Virus record (IMG/VR): IMGVR_UViG_3300020423_000007 | Span: 1 to 33,051 of that record | Length of the DNA stretch: 33,051 nt | From: a virus | Strand: one strand, 5' to 3' | Part shown: positions 6,200 to 15,004 of the stretch, piece by piece | Layout: every line of letters begins with the position of its first letter | Position numbering within the stretch: the first letter of the stretch is position 1 | Translations under genes and position numbers: made by a program | The notes under the pieces: model-generated | Databases searched by the model: none | The model's input: only the letters and a program-made list of their open reading frames with translations | Told to the model about the DNA's origin: nothing

Positions 6200-7069
6200 A
6201 TGATAAGTTATATCGGTGGTAAAAACCGTATGGCTAAATGGATTGGGAATTATATTCCTAATGATATAGAAACATATGTAGAAGTTTTTGGTGGGGCATT
6301 TTGGGTATATGTCAATGGACAGATACATAAAAAACCCATTTTAAAAAATGTTATATATAATGATTTTAATAGATATATGACAAATTTATTTGCGTGTTGT
6401 AGAAATCCACAAGAATTTTTAAAGTCAATGGATGAAATTGTTGCACAAGATTCTGAGTTATTTTATCAATTTAAAACAGATGTATTTGAAAATAAAAATA
6501 TTAAAGATATAGAAATACCAGATTATGATTATGGGATGAAATATGCCTATATAGTTACACAAATATTTTCAGGGTTAAATCCAGAAAAAGGTAAATTTAT
6601 AGATTTAAAAGGAAAGTATAGTTCTAAATTTGATGCATTTAGAAGAAGATTAAAAAATCCTGCGGTTGTGGAAAAATTAAATAAAATAACTAATGTTGAA
6701 AATATGGATTGTGAAGAAGTTATTAAAAAATATGATAGTCCTAAAACATATTTTTATGTAGATCCACCTTATTGGAAAACAGAAAATTATTATTCATTAC
6801 ATGATTTTGATACAGATGATCATAAAAGATTAGCTGATGTATTAAAAAATATAGAAGGTAGATTTAGTTTGTCATATTATGATTTTGAACAATTACATGA
6901 TTGGTTTCCAGAAGATGAATATGAGTGGGAATTAAAAGATTTTGTAAAACCGGCTTCTGCACAAAAAGGCAAAAGCCAAAATAAAGGAACAGAGTTATTG
7001 ATTATGAATTATCAATTAGAAAATAAAAAAGAAAAAGTTAAAAATATAGAACATAAGTTTTGGAGTTAA
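6200..7069 (+). CDS. dam: DNA adenine methylase (Dam / D12 class)
   Basis: Transfers a methyl group from S-adenosylmethionine to the N6 of adenine in DNA. Visible motifs are motif X YIGGKNRM (4-11), motif I VEVFGGAFW (27-35, SAM binding) and catalytic motif IV DPPY at 188-191 within YFYVDPPYW. The order X-I-IV and the 289-residue length fit the D12/Dam family. No restriction enzyme gene lies nearby, so it is probably an orphan methylase protecting phage DNA or timing replication or packaging. Recognition site unknown. It starts 13 bases after the 3D-domain gene with a weak ribosome binding site (AAGG). Confidence 0.92.
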   Translation: MISYIGGKNRMAKWIGNYIPNDIETYVEVFGGAFWVYVNGQIHKKPILKNVIYNDFNRYMTNLFACCRNPQEFLKSMDEIVAQDSELFYQFKTDVFENKNIKDIEIPDYDYGMKYAYIVTQIFSGLNPEKGKFIDLKGKYSSKFDAFRRRLKNPAVVEKLNKITNVENMDCEEVIKKYDSPKTYFYVDPPYWKTENYYSLHDFDTDDHKRLADVLKNIEGRFSLSYYDFEQLHDWFPEDEYEWELKDFVKPASAQKGKSQNKGTELLIMNYQLENKKEKVKNIEHKFWS

Positions 7070-7072
7070 ATT

Positions 7073-7861
7073 ATGGTTACACTTACAACTGATCAAATTA
7101 TAGAACGATATAAAGAGTTAATGGAAATGGTAGAAACTCATTTAGAAGGGGAAACTCTCGAAGGAGTTAAATCTATCATTAGCCATTTTGAAAATAGATT
7201 AATGGAAGCACCAGCTTCAGGTAGATTAGATTACCACAATTGTTTCGTTGGTGGATTTTTAGATCATACGGTTAGAGTTGCTACAACTGCATTAAAGGTA
7301 AAGAAACAATTTGAGGATTTGGGCGTTGAAGTACAACATCCAGATTCGGATGTTTTTTTAGCCGCTATGTTTCATGACTGGGGAAAACTTGGGGATTTAG
7401 ATACACCATATTATAAAGAACAGGATTCAGAATGGCATCGTAATAAGCTTGGAGAATTTTATAAACATAATGAAATTGGAGAATATATGTCAGTAACAGA
7501 TAGGTCGTTATGGATACTTCAGCAGTTTAATGTTAATGTAAGTACTGAAGTTTGGAAAGCAATTAAAATGTCTGATGGAATGTTTGATGCTGGAAATGAA
7601 CAGTATTATAGAAAACCATCAGCTACTAGAAATGTGTTACATTATATAGTACATATGGCAGATTGGATGTCAACTATTGCTGAAAAACAACATCATGTAC
7701 AGGGTGAAGTAAAACAAAAAGAAAAAGAAGAAGAATCTGTTGAGAAGTTTAAAGAGCAAATGGAAGCTACTACTGAAGTATTATCAGCTACAGAAGAAAA
7801 ACAAGAAGTTAGTAGTGATAGAGCTAAAGAACTTTTTGAAGAATTGTTTGGAGATAAATAA
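7073..7861 (+). CDS. HD-domain phosphohydrolase
   Basis: A 262-residue metal-dependent phosphohydrolase of the HD superfamily. The signature is His65 (GGFLDHTVRV), His101-Asp102 (MFHDWGK) and Asp197 (VHMADWMS). Substrates of this superfamily include nucleotides, ppGpp, cyclic nucleotides and oligonucleotides; the substrate here cannot be told from sequence. A Lys/Glu-rich probable coiled coil (about 205-262) follows the domain. GGAG at the end of the methylase gene serves as its ribosome binding site. Its stop overlaps the next ATG by one base. Confidence 0.88.
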   Translation: MVTLTTDQIIERYKELMEMVETHLEGETLEGVKSIISHFENRLMEAPASGRLDYHNCFVGGFLDHTVRVATTALKVKKQFEDLGVEVQHPDSDVFLAAMFHDWGKLGDLDTPYYKEQDSEWHRNKLGEFYKHNEIGEYMSVTDRSLWILQQFNVNVSTEVWKAIKMSDGMFDAGNEQYYRKPSATRNVLHYIVHMADWMSTIAEKQHHVQGEVKQKEKEEESVEKFKEQMEATTEVLSATEEKQEVSSDRAKELFEELFGDK

Positions 7862-8133
7862 TGTTAGTAGAAATATTATTAGGAATTTTTATAGTGGCGT
7901 TTATAATTGAAGGATATGTAATTTTTAATCTTACAAGAAAATCAGAAATGTTAGAAACGTGGATAGAAGATTTTAGTGATAGAATGTATCGAGCATATAA
8001 TGATATGAAGGTTATTGATGCTAAAGGAGTATTTGAAGCCGACGATGAAGTTGGTGAGGTATTTACACAATTAAGAGATATAACAGAACAATTAAGTACA
8101 ATCGGATTAGAGGAGCAAGAAAGTGCCAGTTAA
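7861..8133 (+). CDS. Small membrane-anchored protein (90 aa)
   Basis: A 90-residue protein with one N-terminal membrane helix (about residues 2-25, VEILLGIFIVAFIIEGYVIF) and an acidic soluble part with probable helices (METWIEDFSDRMYRAYNDMK and EVGEVFTQLRDITEQ). It is coupled to both neighbours: start overlaps the HD gene stop by one base and the end overlaps the sigma-factor start by 11 bases. Similar short anchored helical proteins sit next to late-sigma genes in other T4-like phages, but no function is assigned. Confidence 0.65.
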   Translation: MLVEILLGIFIVAFIIEGYVIFNLTRKSEMLETWIEDFSDRMYRAYNDMKVIDAKGVFEADDEVGEVFTQLRDITEQLSTIGLEEQESAS

Positions 8134-8842
8134 AAGAAAAAAGAAAAGTAAAATATATTTTGGGCAAAAAACTGAAGATGCAATTATTAGATATAATAAA
8201 TGCGATAAAATACATATTAAAAATAGAATTTATGAGGAGCATATACAGGCAGCTTTTGATAAGTTAGCAGAAAATTTAATACATACATTTAAATTTTATT
8301 ATTTTGATGTACCATTACTAGATGTTAAACATGAAGTAGTGGGATTTTTATTAATGAATTTACATAAATACGATCCAACTAAAGGAAAGGCATTTTCTTA
8401 TTTTAGTATTGTTGGAAAAAATTGGTTGATATTACACAATAATAATAACTATAAAAAAATGAAACAACATACATCCATAGATTCATTAGATTTTAAACGT
8501 AATGTAGGTTCTGAAACAGCGAGATTAGAAGAGAATGAATATTATAATGATTTTGTTGAACAAATGGTAATTTTTTGGGATAATAATTTAACTAGTTTTT
8601 TTAAAAGAAAAAAAGATTTAAATGTAGCGTATTCTGTATTAGAGTTATTTAAACGGCGTGAGTCATTAGAAAATTTTAATAAGAAAGCTCTTTATATATT
8701 AATTAGAGAAATGACTGGATCTAATACTCAGCATATTACTAGAGTGGTTAATCAAATGAAACAACAGTATTTACTTTTAAATACAGAATATCAAAAAGAA
8801 GGTTCTATAGATACATCTAATACGGGATCTATATTTGCATAA
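8123..8842 (+). CDS. T4 gp55-like late-transcription sigma factor
   Basis: A 239-residue protein with a sigma-70 region-2-like core at about residues 40-112 (LLMNLHKYDPTKGKAFSYF, then SIVGKNWLI), matching the helix-turn pattern by which gp55 contacts host RNA polymerase and the late -10 element. A basic N-terminus and a polar tail follow the family style. It would direct transcription of late virion genes. The start is GTG at 8123, fixed by AGGAG at 8111-8115, 7 bases upstream, and overlaps the preceding gene by 11 bases. The tail operons begin about 570 bases downstream, beyond a terminator. Confidence 0.8.
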   Translation: MPVKRKKKSKIYFGQKTEDAIIRYNKCDKIHIKNRIYEEHIQAAFDKLAENLIHTFKFYYFDVPLLDVKHEVVGFLLMNLHKYDPTKGKAFSYFSIVGKNWLILHNNNNYKKMKQHTSIDSLDFKRNVGSETARLEENEYYNDFVEQMVIFWDNNLTSFFKRKKDLNVAYSVLELFKRRESLENFNKKALYILIREMTGSNTQHITRVVNQMKQQYLLLNTEYQKEGSIDTSNTGSIFA

Positions 8843-8855
8843 CTAATTTATATAA

Positions 8856-8884
8856 ATGATAATGAGATTTAGTCTCACTATCAT
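8856..8884 (+). terminator. Hairpin just after the sigma-factor gene
   Basis: ATGATAATGAGA (8856-8867) pairs with TCTCACTATCAT (8873-8884), 11 pairs and one mismatch around the loop TTTAG. It begins 14 bases after the stop codon. No U-run follows, so it may protect or process the 3' end rather than terminate. Confidence 0.5.
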
Positions 8885-8890
8885 CATAAT

Positions 8891-8952
8891 TAAAGATTCA
8901 ACCGATTTTTAGTTTCCACTAATAGACAGACTTAAAAACGACCGAATCTTTA
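8891..8952. other. 62-base long hairpin in the intergenic region
   Basis: TAAAGATTC (8891-8899) and GAATCTTTA (8944-8952) are perfect 9-bp arms. Inside, TTTTTAGTTT pairs with AGACTTAAAAA with one bulge, around a 12-base loop. It could be a small RNA, a transcript-end structure or a protein-binding palindrome. Nothing else identifies it. Confidence 0.5.
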
Positions 8953-8955
8953 AAC

Positions 8956-8993
8956 AAAAAAAGGGGAAAGAAATTAATCTCTCCCCTTTTTTT
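8956..8993. terminator. Strong bidirectional intrinsic terminator
   Basis: AAAAAAAGGGGA (8956-8967) is perfectly complementary to TCCCCTTTTTTT (8982-8993), giving a G+C-rich stem with a U-run on either strand. It lies between the sigma-factor gene (+) and the minus-strand gene at 9038-9259, so it can end both convergent transcripts. Confidence 0.9.
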
Positions 8994-9037
8994 ACATCTG
9001 ATAGGTATAGGCACACCCATCAAAATCATTCCACTGC

Positions 9038-9259
9038 CTACTTGCGGAATAAACCAACCAATACCAATAAAGCTACGAGTCCAGCGAAACCGCCTTCTCC
9101 AAACTGACTGATAATTGCTGTTAGGTTTCCAATAACATTGACACCAAAAATGCCTGTTCCGAAGATTACTTCGGAAATAGCACCTATGGCAACAAAGGAT
9201 AGCATCAAATGAGCTAAGTCATCAAGATATCCTTTAACCATTGTTACGACTTCCTTCAT
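9038..9259 (-). CDS. Small two-helix membrane protein (only minus-strand gene)
   Basis: A 73-residue hydrophobic protein, mostly uncharged, with two likely membrane segments (about residues 17-45 and 54-71) separated by a Gly-rich turn (SQFGEGGFAG), ending GLFRK. On the minus strand GGGAG stands 7 bases before the ATG at 9259, supporting both start and strand; a second Met at residue 7 has its own AAGGAAG. The terminator at 8956-8993 fits its 3' end. Two TATAAATA octamers on the same strand lie about 90-125 bases upstream. Size and topology would suit a holin or antiholin-like protein, but no family was recognised. Confidence 0.75.
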   Translation of the reverse strand: MKEVVTMVKGYLDDLAHLMLSFVAIGAISEVIFGTGIFGVNVIGNLTAIISQFGEGGFAGLVALLVLVGLFRK

Positions 9260-9347
9260 GGTTATTCTCCCGTTAGTTATGTATCATAAGGGTATTTTTT
9301 CCCTCTAAAATAACTATTTAAGTAACTAAATTTCCGAAGTTCTTATA

Positions 9348-9355
9348 TATTTATA
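9348..9355 (-). promoter_or_regulatory. Candidate late promoter -10 element (TATAAATA)
   Basis: On the minus strand this reads TATAAATA, the T4 late-promoter consensus, about 90 bases upstream of the minus-strand gene. The surrounding 9260-9413 region is an AT-rich divergent control region with no gene. Confidence 0.35.
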
Positions 9356-9379
9356 TACAAGAGGTTTTTATGTCAGTTA

Positions 9380-9387
9380 TATTTATA
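9380..9387 (-). promoter_or_regulatory. Second candidate late promoter -10 element
   Basis: A second TATAAATA on the minus strand, 32 bases from the first, roughly three helical turns. Read on the + strand the flanks (TTATATTTATATATG) also precede the + gene at 9414, so orientation is not certain. Confidence 0.3.
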
Positions 9388-9413
9388 TATGAATAATAAG
9401 GTTAAAATCAATC

Positions 9414-9815
9414 ATGTCAGATTATAAAGTATTTAAAGAAAAATCATTGGCCGATATCTTTGAAGATATTTACAACAACTCATCAGATAATAAAAAACAA
9501 CTAGATGTGCTGATTAGAGAAGTAGTGCAATTTGTAAAAGATGGTGATACTGCAGTTCAATTAATACCAGCGATTAAGGAATATTTGGAAATAAAAGTTA
9601 AAAATGATGAACAGTTAGTAAAAATGGCAGCCATTGTACAAAGATTGGTTGTAGGAGAGCAAAAAGGTTCTAGTGAGTTTGAATTTGGTTTGTCGGATAA
9701 AGAAAAAGAAGATTTGTTAAAATCTTTAGATCCAGTAGCTAAGGATTTACAAAAATATACAGATGAAATCAATAGTAAAATAGAACCAGAACCAACTAAA
9801 ATAGTAGAATCATAA
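9414..9815 (+). CDS. Probable virion-assembly protein, unidentified (133 aa)
   Basis: The first gene of the long rightward tail block. A 133-residue acidic, probably all-helical protein (IFEDIYNNSSDNKKQLDVLI; LDPVAKDLQKYTDEINSKI). No membrane segment or signal peptide. Its stop overlaps the start of the spike-like gene by one base, so the two are coupled and it may be an assembly or hub accessory factor. AT-rich control sequence lies immediately upstream; the ribosome binding site is weak (AAGG). Confidence 0.6.
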   Translation: MSDYKVFKEKSLADIFEDIYNNSSDNKKQLDVLIREVVQFVKDGDTAVQLIPAIKEYLEIKVKNDEQLVKMAAIVQRLVVGEQKGSSEFEFGLSDKEKEDLLKSLDPVAKDLQKYTDEINSKIEPEPTKIVES

Positions 9816-10924
9816 TGGATAAAGGTAAATTTTTTGAAAAAAGTGAACCTATAGGAACTAAAAGTGATGATGTAGGTGGTAGATTTGTTCTTAGAAGTGA
9901 AATTTATTCGTTAATAAAAAAGTATGCAGAAGATAATAGATTTGCATCTTTTGAAATAGATTTTTTGAAAGTGAGCAAAGTATGGGATACTGTAGATGAT
10001 GCAGCAGATGATATGAGTAAATTTGGAATGGTGTCAGGTAAATTTATTTATAGTGAATCACAAAAATTACAAAAAACTGCAAAAGCGTATCCGTTAAACG
10101 TTAGTTCATTTGAGTTACCACTTCCAAAAGAAATTATACCAGTTATAAAATATAATGAAACTAATTATTATTTAGATCAACTTACTTTAAATGGACTTAT
10201 ACCATCATATAGTCCTGAAATTGGTATGACTGATTTACCTTCAAATACATTAAAAACTATACAAGAAAGAGTTGAAGGTTATGATGCTCCTAAAAATCCC
10301 AAGAAAAGACCAATAGTAAATCAAGGTTCAAAGCAGATTAGTAGTAGATATGGTTCTTCTATTTTAATGGATCATAAAGAATCAAAACCTAGTATTAGAT
10401 TAAGTAATAATCAAAGTCAATCTCCACAAAATGCATCATTTTTCTCACCAACATTTTTTAGAGAAGGATCGACTATTTTATTGGATAGTGATACTACAGA
10501 AAATTTTCCCATGGCTTCAGTACAAAATGTACAGAGAATGAATGATAATAATGGTAATAAGATTATAATAAATTCTGATCAATTGATATTTCAAAGTAGA
10601 CAAGATTCTATACATATAAACAGTCCTGATACCATTTATATTAATGCACCAAATGTTAAAATTAATAATGAACCAGCAGTAATGGGATATGAGGTATCTG
10701 ATGTTCTGCATCAAATATTAGATATGTTGGGAAAAATTATATCAGGTATTTTATCTCATCCAACTACCGCAGGAGGATTCACTTCGGGTGCCCAACAAGC
10801 TGCAGCGGAAACATACCTTATGGATATACGTGAGCAGTTAGATGAATTTCTAGCTACAGATGGAAAACATGGTATTAGTAAATTAAAAGATGGTATATCT
10901 GAATCTAAAGCTGGTGATATATAA
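9815..10924 (+). CDS. Baseplate central spike-like protein (gp5/VgrG-type C-terminus)
   Basis: A 369-residue protein. Residues about 245-295 (GNKIIINSDQLIFQSR, DSIHINSPDTIYINAPNVKI) are short beta repeats of the type found in the triple-stranded spike of T4 gp5 and VgrG. The following segment (VSDVLHQILDMLGKIISGIL) is helical with a Gly/Ala-rich loop. The N-terminal part (1-150) is mixed and may be an OB-like or hub domain; no lysozyme catalytic motif was seen. Position just before other baseplate genes agrees with a spike or hub role. The exact T4 counterpart is not certain. Confidence 0.6.
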   Translation: MDKGKFFEKSEPIGTKSDDVGGRFVLRSEIYSLIKKYAEDNRFASFEIDFLKVSKVWDTVDDAADDMSKFGMVSGKFIYSESQKLQKTAKAYPLNVSSFELPLPKEIIPVIKYNETNYYLDQLTLNGLIPSYSPEIGMTDLPSNTLKTIQERVEGYDAPKNPKKRPIVNQGSKQISSRYGSSILMDHKESKPSIRLSNNQSQSPQNASFFSPTFFREGSTILLDSDTTENFPMASVQNVQRMNDNNGNKIIINSDQLIFQSRQDSIHINSPDTIYINAPNVKINNEPAVMGYEVSDVLHQILDMLGKIISGILSHPTTAGGFTSGAQQAAAETYLMDIREQLDEFLATDGKHGISKLKDGISESKAGDI

Positions 10925-12156
10925 TGGCTAAAACATTTGTAGGTAAAAATATAGAAAGAGGAGTTAATAGTGTAACAACTCCAGTTAATGAAGAAACTGT
11001 AAAATTAAAGAAGATGAATCGGAAGCTTAAAAAAGCTAAAAAACCAGGAATGGAAGGGTCTATATCGATAAAAGATCTTCAGGATATGGAAACAGCTTTA
11101 GCGGCTATTGACGCGATATTAAATAAAGTAGATGTATCTAAAGTTGATAAGTTAATTACTGGAGCTAGAAAATTTATAAGGATGACAAAGGCGGGACTCA
11201 AAGCCGCTAAAATATCTGCTAGTGCAGTAAATCCAACAGTAGGTGCAAATATGGAAGCAATGCAGGTTGGACAAAAATATATTGATGATGGTGAAGATAC
11301 TATAGATGGAGTAGCATTACCTGCCATGATAGGAGCAGGTACTCAGATTTCAAATAGTAAAGGATTAATGACAGAAAATGCTACATTAATCAAGGATGCA
11401 AAAGTAGTTAAAGAAAAAGGTGTAGACCCAAAACTAGCTCTTTTGCAGTCAAAGTGGACAAGGGCTTCAAGAGAAGGTAATGCAGTTACATTTTATTTAG
11501 AAAGTAGAGAAAATAAAGAATTTGTAAATGCCGACCCTCAACGATACCAAAGTGTTTTAGTAGAAGCAAAGGCTACAGGACAGTTAAGTAAAGTGCAATC
11601 TGGCGGAGAGGCTAATATACAAAACAGAATGAAAGTGGAAATAGATAATCATAAATTGATGGCAAATTTACAAACAGATTATAATGAATATTATAGTATG
11701 GTAAATGAGTTAAAAAGTAAAGAGGAAGAAAGAGAAGGATATATAGCTGATGACCCAGATATGTTTGCATCAGATATAGAAGATTTGAATGAGGAAATAA
11801 GTATTTTAAGATCTAGTAGAGATAGCAGTGGTGGTAGATTATTAGATACTAAGAAAACATATAAGGATAATTTGACTACTTTAAAATCTATAGGTGCAGG
11901 GAAATCTCCTACTGGAATGTTAAATAGTCGTGAAGTAATGACGCTATCAAGTTCTCAGAAAACAAGTTTATCTAAAGAAATAGACTCTGCAATGTCAATT
12001 GCAAGAAATTTTTCACGAAATCTAGGAATGAATGCAGTTTATATAGATAAAGCAGAACCTGCTATAAAATACGATTTTCAATTGTTGTGGGATCTTACAA
12101 AAGATCAAAATGGAATGTTTAAGCTAGTAATAGTTCTTGAAAATAGATCAGCTTAA
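10924..12156 (+). CDS. Probable tail/baseplate structural protein, unidentified (410 aa)
   Basis: A 410-residue protein coupled to the spike-like gene (start overlaps its stop by one base). A basic N-terminus is followed by helical and Ala-rich segments (LKAAKISASAVNPTVGANME; about residues 85-140) and a long charged coiled-coil-like stretch (about 235-310: NELKSKEEEREGYIADDPD, DIEDLNEEISILRSSRD). The C-terminus (AIKYDFQLLWDLTKDQNGMF) looks folded and beta-rich. The coiled coil would suit a hub or tape-measure-associated protein; length is short for a tape measure. No named family was recognised. Confidence 0.6.
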   Translation: MAKTFVGKNIERGVNSVTTPVNEETVKLKKMNRKLKKAKKPGMEGSISIKDLQDMETALAAIDAILNKVDVSKVDKLITGARKFIRMTKAGLKAAKISASAVNPTVGANMEAMQVGQKYIDDGEDTIDGVALPAMIGAGTQISNSKGLMTENATLIKDAKVVKEKGVDPKLALLQSKWTRASREGNAVTFYLESRENKEFVNADPQRYQSVLVEAKATGQLSKVQSGGEANIQNRMKVEIDNHKLMANLQTDYNEYYSMVNELKSKEEEREGYIADDPDMFASDIEDLNEEISILRSSRDSSGGRLLDTKKTYKDNLTTLKSIGAGKSPTGMLNSREVMTLSSSQKTSLSKEIDSAMSIARNFSRNLGMNAVYIDKAEPAIKYDFQLLWDLTKDQNGMFKLVIVLENRSA

Positions 12157-12194
12157 TTGTTAAAAATAATAGTTATTAAATAATGGAGTAAATT

Positions 12195-12701
12195 ATGAAA
12201 AAAGGCGAGATGATAAAAATAATAGAACGAGTAGTTCGTAAGGAAGTTAAAAAACAAATGAATGAGATATTTATTAAAGAAGGAAACTCTACTTCTCTCA
12301 CCGAATTAGTTTCAAAATCATTAACCGAAAAAGAGTTTAAAGAGCCAATTAGAAAAGAATATAAAGTTGGTAAAAAAGAAGAAATTAAATATACGAAAAA
12401 TAAAGAGTTAAATAAAGTTTTGAATGAAACTAAAGGTGGACTCCCCCAGGGTGATGGAACTGAATCTTATCCTACGATGGGTGGAGGAATATTCGATTCG
12501 AATAAAGTAACAGAGGTAGCAATGCAGAGCGGAGAATTTGGAAACACTGGTGAATTTAAAAGAGAATTGGGCGCAGCAATGACAGCTAAGTCAGCAGGAG
12601 TACCAATTGAAAAAGTTCCAGAATCTACAATGAAAGCTTTAACAAGAGATTATAGTGATTTAATGAAAGCGATAGATAAGAAGAAAACAAATGGCGTCTA
12701 A
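12195..12701 (+). CDS. Structural or assembly protein, unidentified (168 aa)
   Basis: A 168-residue protein with a very charged helical N-terminus (MIKIIERVVRKEVKKQMNEI) like the N-terminal tags seen on many marine T4-like phage structural proteins, a Gly-rich middle (GGLPQGDGTESYPTMGGGIF) and a helical end. GGAG stands before ATG 12195. The final 11 bases overlap the gp25-like gene, which argues for co-translation with the baseplate wedge. No family was recognised. Confidence 0.55.
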   Translation: MKKGEMIKIIERVVRKEVKKQMNEIFIKEGNSTSLTELVSKSLTEKEFKEPIRKEYKVGKKEEIKYTKNKELNKVLNETKGGLPQGDGTESYPTMGGGIFDSNKVTEVAMQSGEFGNTGEFKRELGAAMTAKSAGVPIEKVPESTMKALTRDYSDLMKAIDKKKTNGV

Positions 12702-13083
12702 TAGAGAATATGATCAAGATCCAGATGTTACTATAGGGATAAGATTGCCAATTGATGAAAATTGGACACCATCAGAATCTACTATGACTGCAGCTGAGTT
12801 TAATATTCAAAATTTACTTAAAACTAAATATGGTGAAAGAGTGGCTCATCCTACTTTTGGATGTGCTCTAGCATCTATTTTATTTGAGCAAATGGATGAT
12901 TCTATAAATGATAAAGTAGATGAAGCACTAAATGATGCAATAGATAAATGGCTTCCCTATCTTAGAATTGTAAATATAGATACCAAAATAGATAATCGTA
13001 ATAGAAGATTAAACATTTCACTTACTTATGCTCTAAAAAATGACCCAACTAGAACAAATACTACTATGATTGTATATACTTAG
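12691..13083 (+). CDS. Baseplate wedge protein, gp25 family
   Basis: A 130-residue member of the GPW/gp25 family (T4 gp25 has 132), a sheath-initiating baseplate wedge component. The family core is visible: NIQNLLKTKYGERVAHPTFG (about 38-57) followed by CALASILFEQMDD, then helices and a final beta strand (RRLNISLTYALKNDP). The gene lies directly before the gp6-like gene, the usual order in contractile tails. It overlaps the previous frame by 11 bases. Confidence 0.9.
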   Translation: MASNREYDQDPDVTIGIRLPIDENWTPSESTMTAAEFNIQNLLKTKYGERVAHPTFGCALASILFEQMDDSINDKVDEALNDAIDKWLPYLRIVNIDTKIDNRNRRLNISLTYALKNDPTRTNTTMIVYT

Positions 13084-13093
13084 GAGTTAAAAT

Positions 13094-15004
13094 ATGCCAA
13101 CTTATAAAAAAGATATATCATATTTAGGAAGAGATTTTGCAGGTTTAAGAGGAAACCTTATAGAATTTGCAAAAACATATTTTCCTAATACTTATAAAGA
13201 TTTTAATGAATCTGCTCCTGGCACTATGTTTTTAGAATCTGCAGCATATGTTGGAGATGTTTTGGGTTATTACATTGATGCTATGTTTAAAGAAAGTTTG
13301 TTACCTTATGCAGAAGAAAAAAATCAAGTATATAATATAGCACAATTTATGGGATATACTCCCAGATTGATATCACCATCCATGGCTACAGTTACTTTTT
13401 CACAGGAAGTTCCAGCTATGACTGATGACCCAACACAACCAGATTATGATTATGCTTTAAATGTTAAAGCAACTACTAGACTATTCGCTCCTAATTTTGG
13501 AGTTGAATATAGATTGTTAACTGATTGTAATTTTAAAGTAGACCAGGGAGATGTTGTAAAAGAAATTTCACAAACATCAACTAATGGAACTATTGAATAT
13601 TATAGATTACATAAAAAAGTAACAGTTGTAAGTGGGTATAGTAAAACAGAATCATTTACATTTGGAAGCCCAATTAAATATGATAGAATAACCTTATCAG
13701 AAGAAAATGTAACAGATATTATTTCTGTAACCGATGGAGATGGAAATACTTGGTACGAGGTTCCATTTTTAGCACAAGATATGGTTTTTTCAGAATTTCA
13801 AAATATAGAGTCTAATGATACATCATTAGTTCAATTTGATGCTACAAATCCTTATATTTTAAAAAGATTGAAAACATCAAAAAGATTTAGAACTTATGTA
13901 AGACCAGATAAAAAAACTGAAATGCGGTTTGGTGCAGGGACTTTAGTAACTCCTGACGAAGAATTAATTCCAAATCCTGATAATGTTGGTAGTAATCTAC
14001 CAGGGTCTCCATCTAAATTAGGAATTGCTTTTGATCCTAATAATTTTACAAATACTAGAGCATATGGTGAAGCTCCGTCTAATACTTCATTGGAAATTAC
14101 TTATGCATTTGATGGTGGTTCTAAACATAATGTTAGGTCAGGCGAAATAAATTCTTTTGCTTCTAAAATTGTTACAAGTTTACCTTCAACATTAGATGGT
14201 AGTAAAATAACGAGAGTTAATAATTCATTGAGTGTAATTAATGATGAACCATCTTCAGGAGGAATGGATGTAGAATCTGTAGAAGAAATTAAACAAAATG
14301 CTATGGCATATTTCCAGGCTCAAAGTAGGTCGGTAACTAAAGATGATTTACTTGTTAGAATTTATGCGTTGCCTGAAAGATATGGTAATATAGCTAAAGC
14401 TTATGTTGTGCAAGATGAACAAATAACTACACAACCTGGAGAAGAATTAACTTTTAGTAAAAATCAATTTGGATTAAATTTATATTTACTTGGGTATAAT
14501 AATAATCGTAAATTAACTAAATTAAATGATGTTACTAAAAAGAATCTTAAAATGTATTTAGATAGATTTAGAATGGTAACAGATGCTTATAATATAAAGG
14601 ATGCTTATATAGTTAATATAGCTATTAAATTTGATCTATTAACAAAAAAAGGTTATAATAAAAATGAAGTTTTAGTGAATGCAATTAATGAAATGAAAAA
14701 TTATTTTAATATAGATAGGTGGCAAGTTAATCAACCACTTGTAATTGCTGAGGTGGTAGCAAAGTTAATAGAAGTTGAAGGTGTGGTTGGAGTAGAAACG
14801 CCTAGTGATTCTAATCCACTAGGAACAAATATAGTAATAGAAAATAGATATGATACTGCAAAGGGATATTCAGGAAATGTATATGATTTAGGAGATCCAG
14901 CGGTGATCAAAAATGGTGTAGTTTATCCATCTAGAGACCCAGCAATTTTTGAATTAAAATATCCAGATACAGATATTATCGGTAGAGTAGTAGGAGACGT
15001 ATAA
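13094..15004 (+). CDS. Baseplate wedge protein, gp6-like
   Basis: A 636-residue protein (T4 gp6 has 660). The N-terminus is characteristic: DISYLGRDFAGLRGNLIEFA (7-26), then SAPGTMFLESAAYVGDVLGYYID (about 41-63), then FMGYTPRLISPSMATV. A central baseplate-J-like region contains EIKQNAMAYFQAQSRSVTKDD, and a C-terminal part (about 480-570) continues the wedge fold. gp6 dimers form the inner ring of the baseplate. GGAG stands before ATG 13094. The stop overlaps the next ATG by one base. Confidence 0.9.
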   Translation: MPTYKKDISYLGRDFAGLRGNLIEFAKTYFPNTYKDFNESAPGTMFLESAAYVGDVLGYYIDAMFKESLLPYAEEKNQVYNIAQFMGYTPRLISPSMATVTFSQEVPAMTDDPTQPDYDYALNVKATTRLFAPNFGVEYRLLTDCNFKVDQGDVVKEISQTSTNGTIEYYRLHKKVTVVSGYSKTESFTFGSPIKYDRITLSEENVTDIISVTDGDGNTWYEVPFLAQDMVFSEFQNIESNDTSLVQFDATNPYILKRLKTSKRFRTYVRPDKKTEMRFGAGTLVTPDEELIPNPDNVGSNLPGSPSKLGIAFDPNNFTNTRAYGEAPSNTSLEITYAFDGGSKHNVRSGEINSFASKIVTSLPSTLDGSKITRVNNSLSVINDEPSSGGMDVESVEEIKQNAMAYFQAQSRSVTKDDLLVRIYALPERYGNIAKAYVVQDEQITTQPGEELTFSKNQFGLNLYLLGYNNNRKLTKLNDVTKKNLKMYLDRFRMVTDAYNIKDAYIVNIAIKFDLLTKKGYNKNEVLVNAINEMKNYFNIDRWQVNQPLVIAEVVAKLIEVEGVVGVETPSDSNPLGTNIVIENRYDTAKGYSGNVYDLGDPAVIKNGVVYPSRDPAIFELKYPDTDIIGRVVGDV

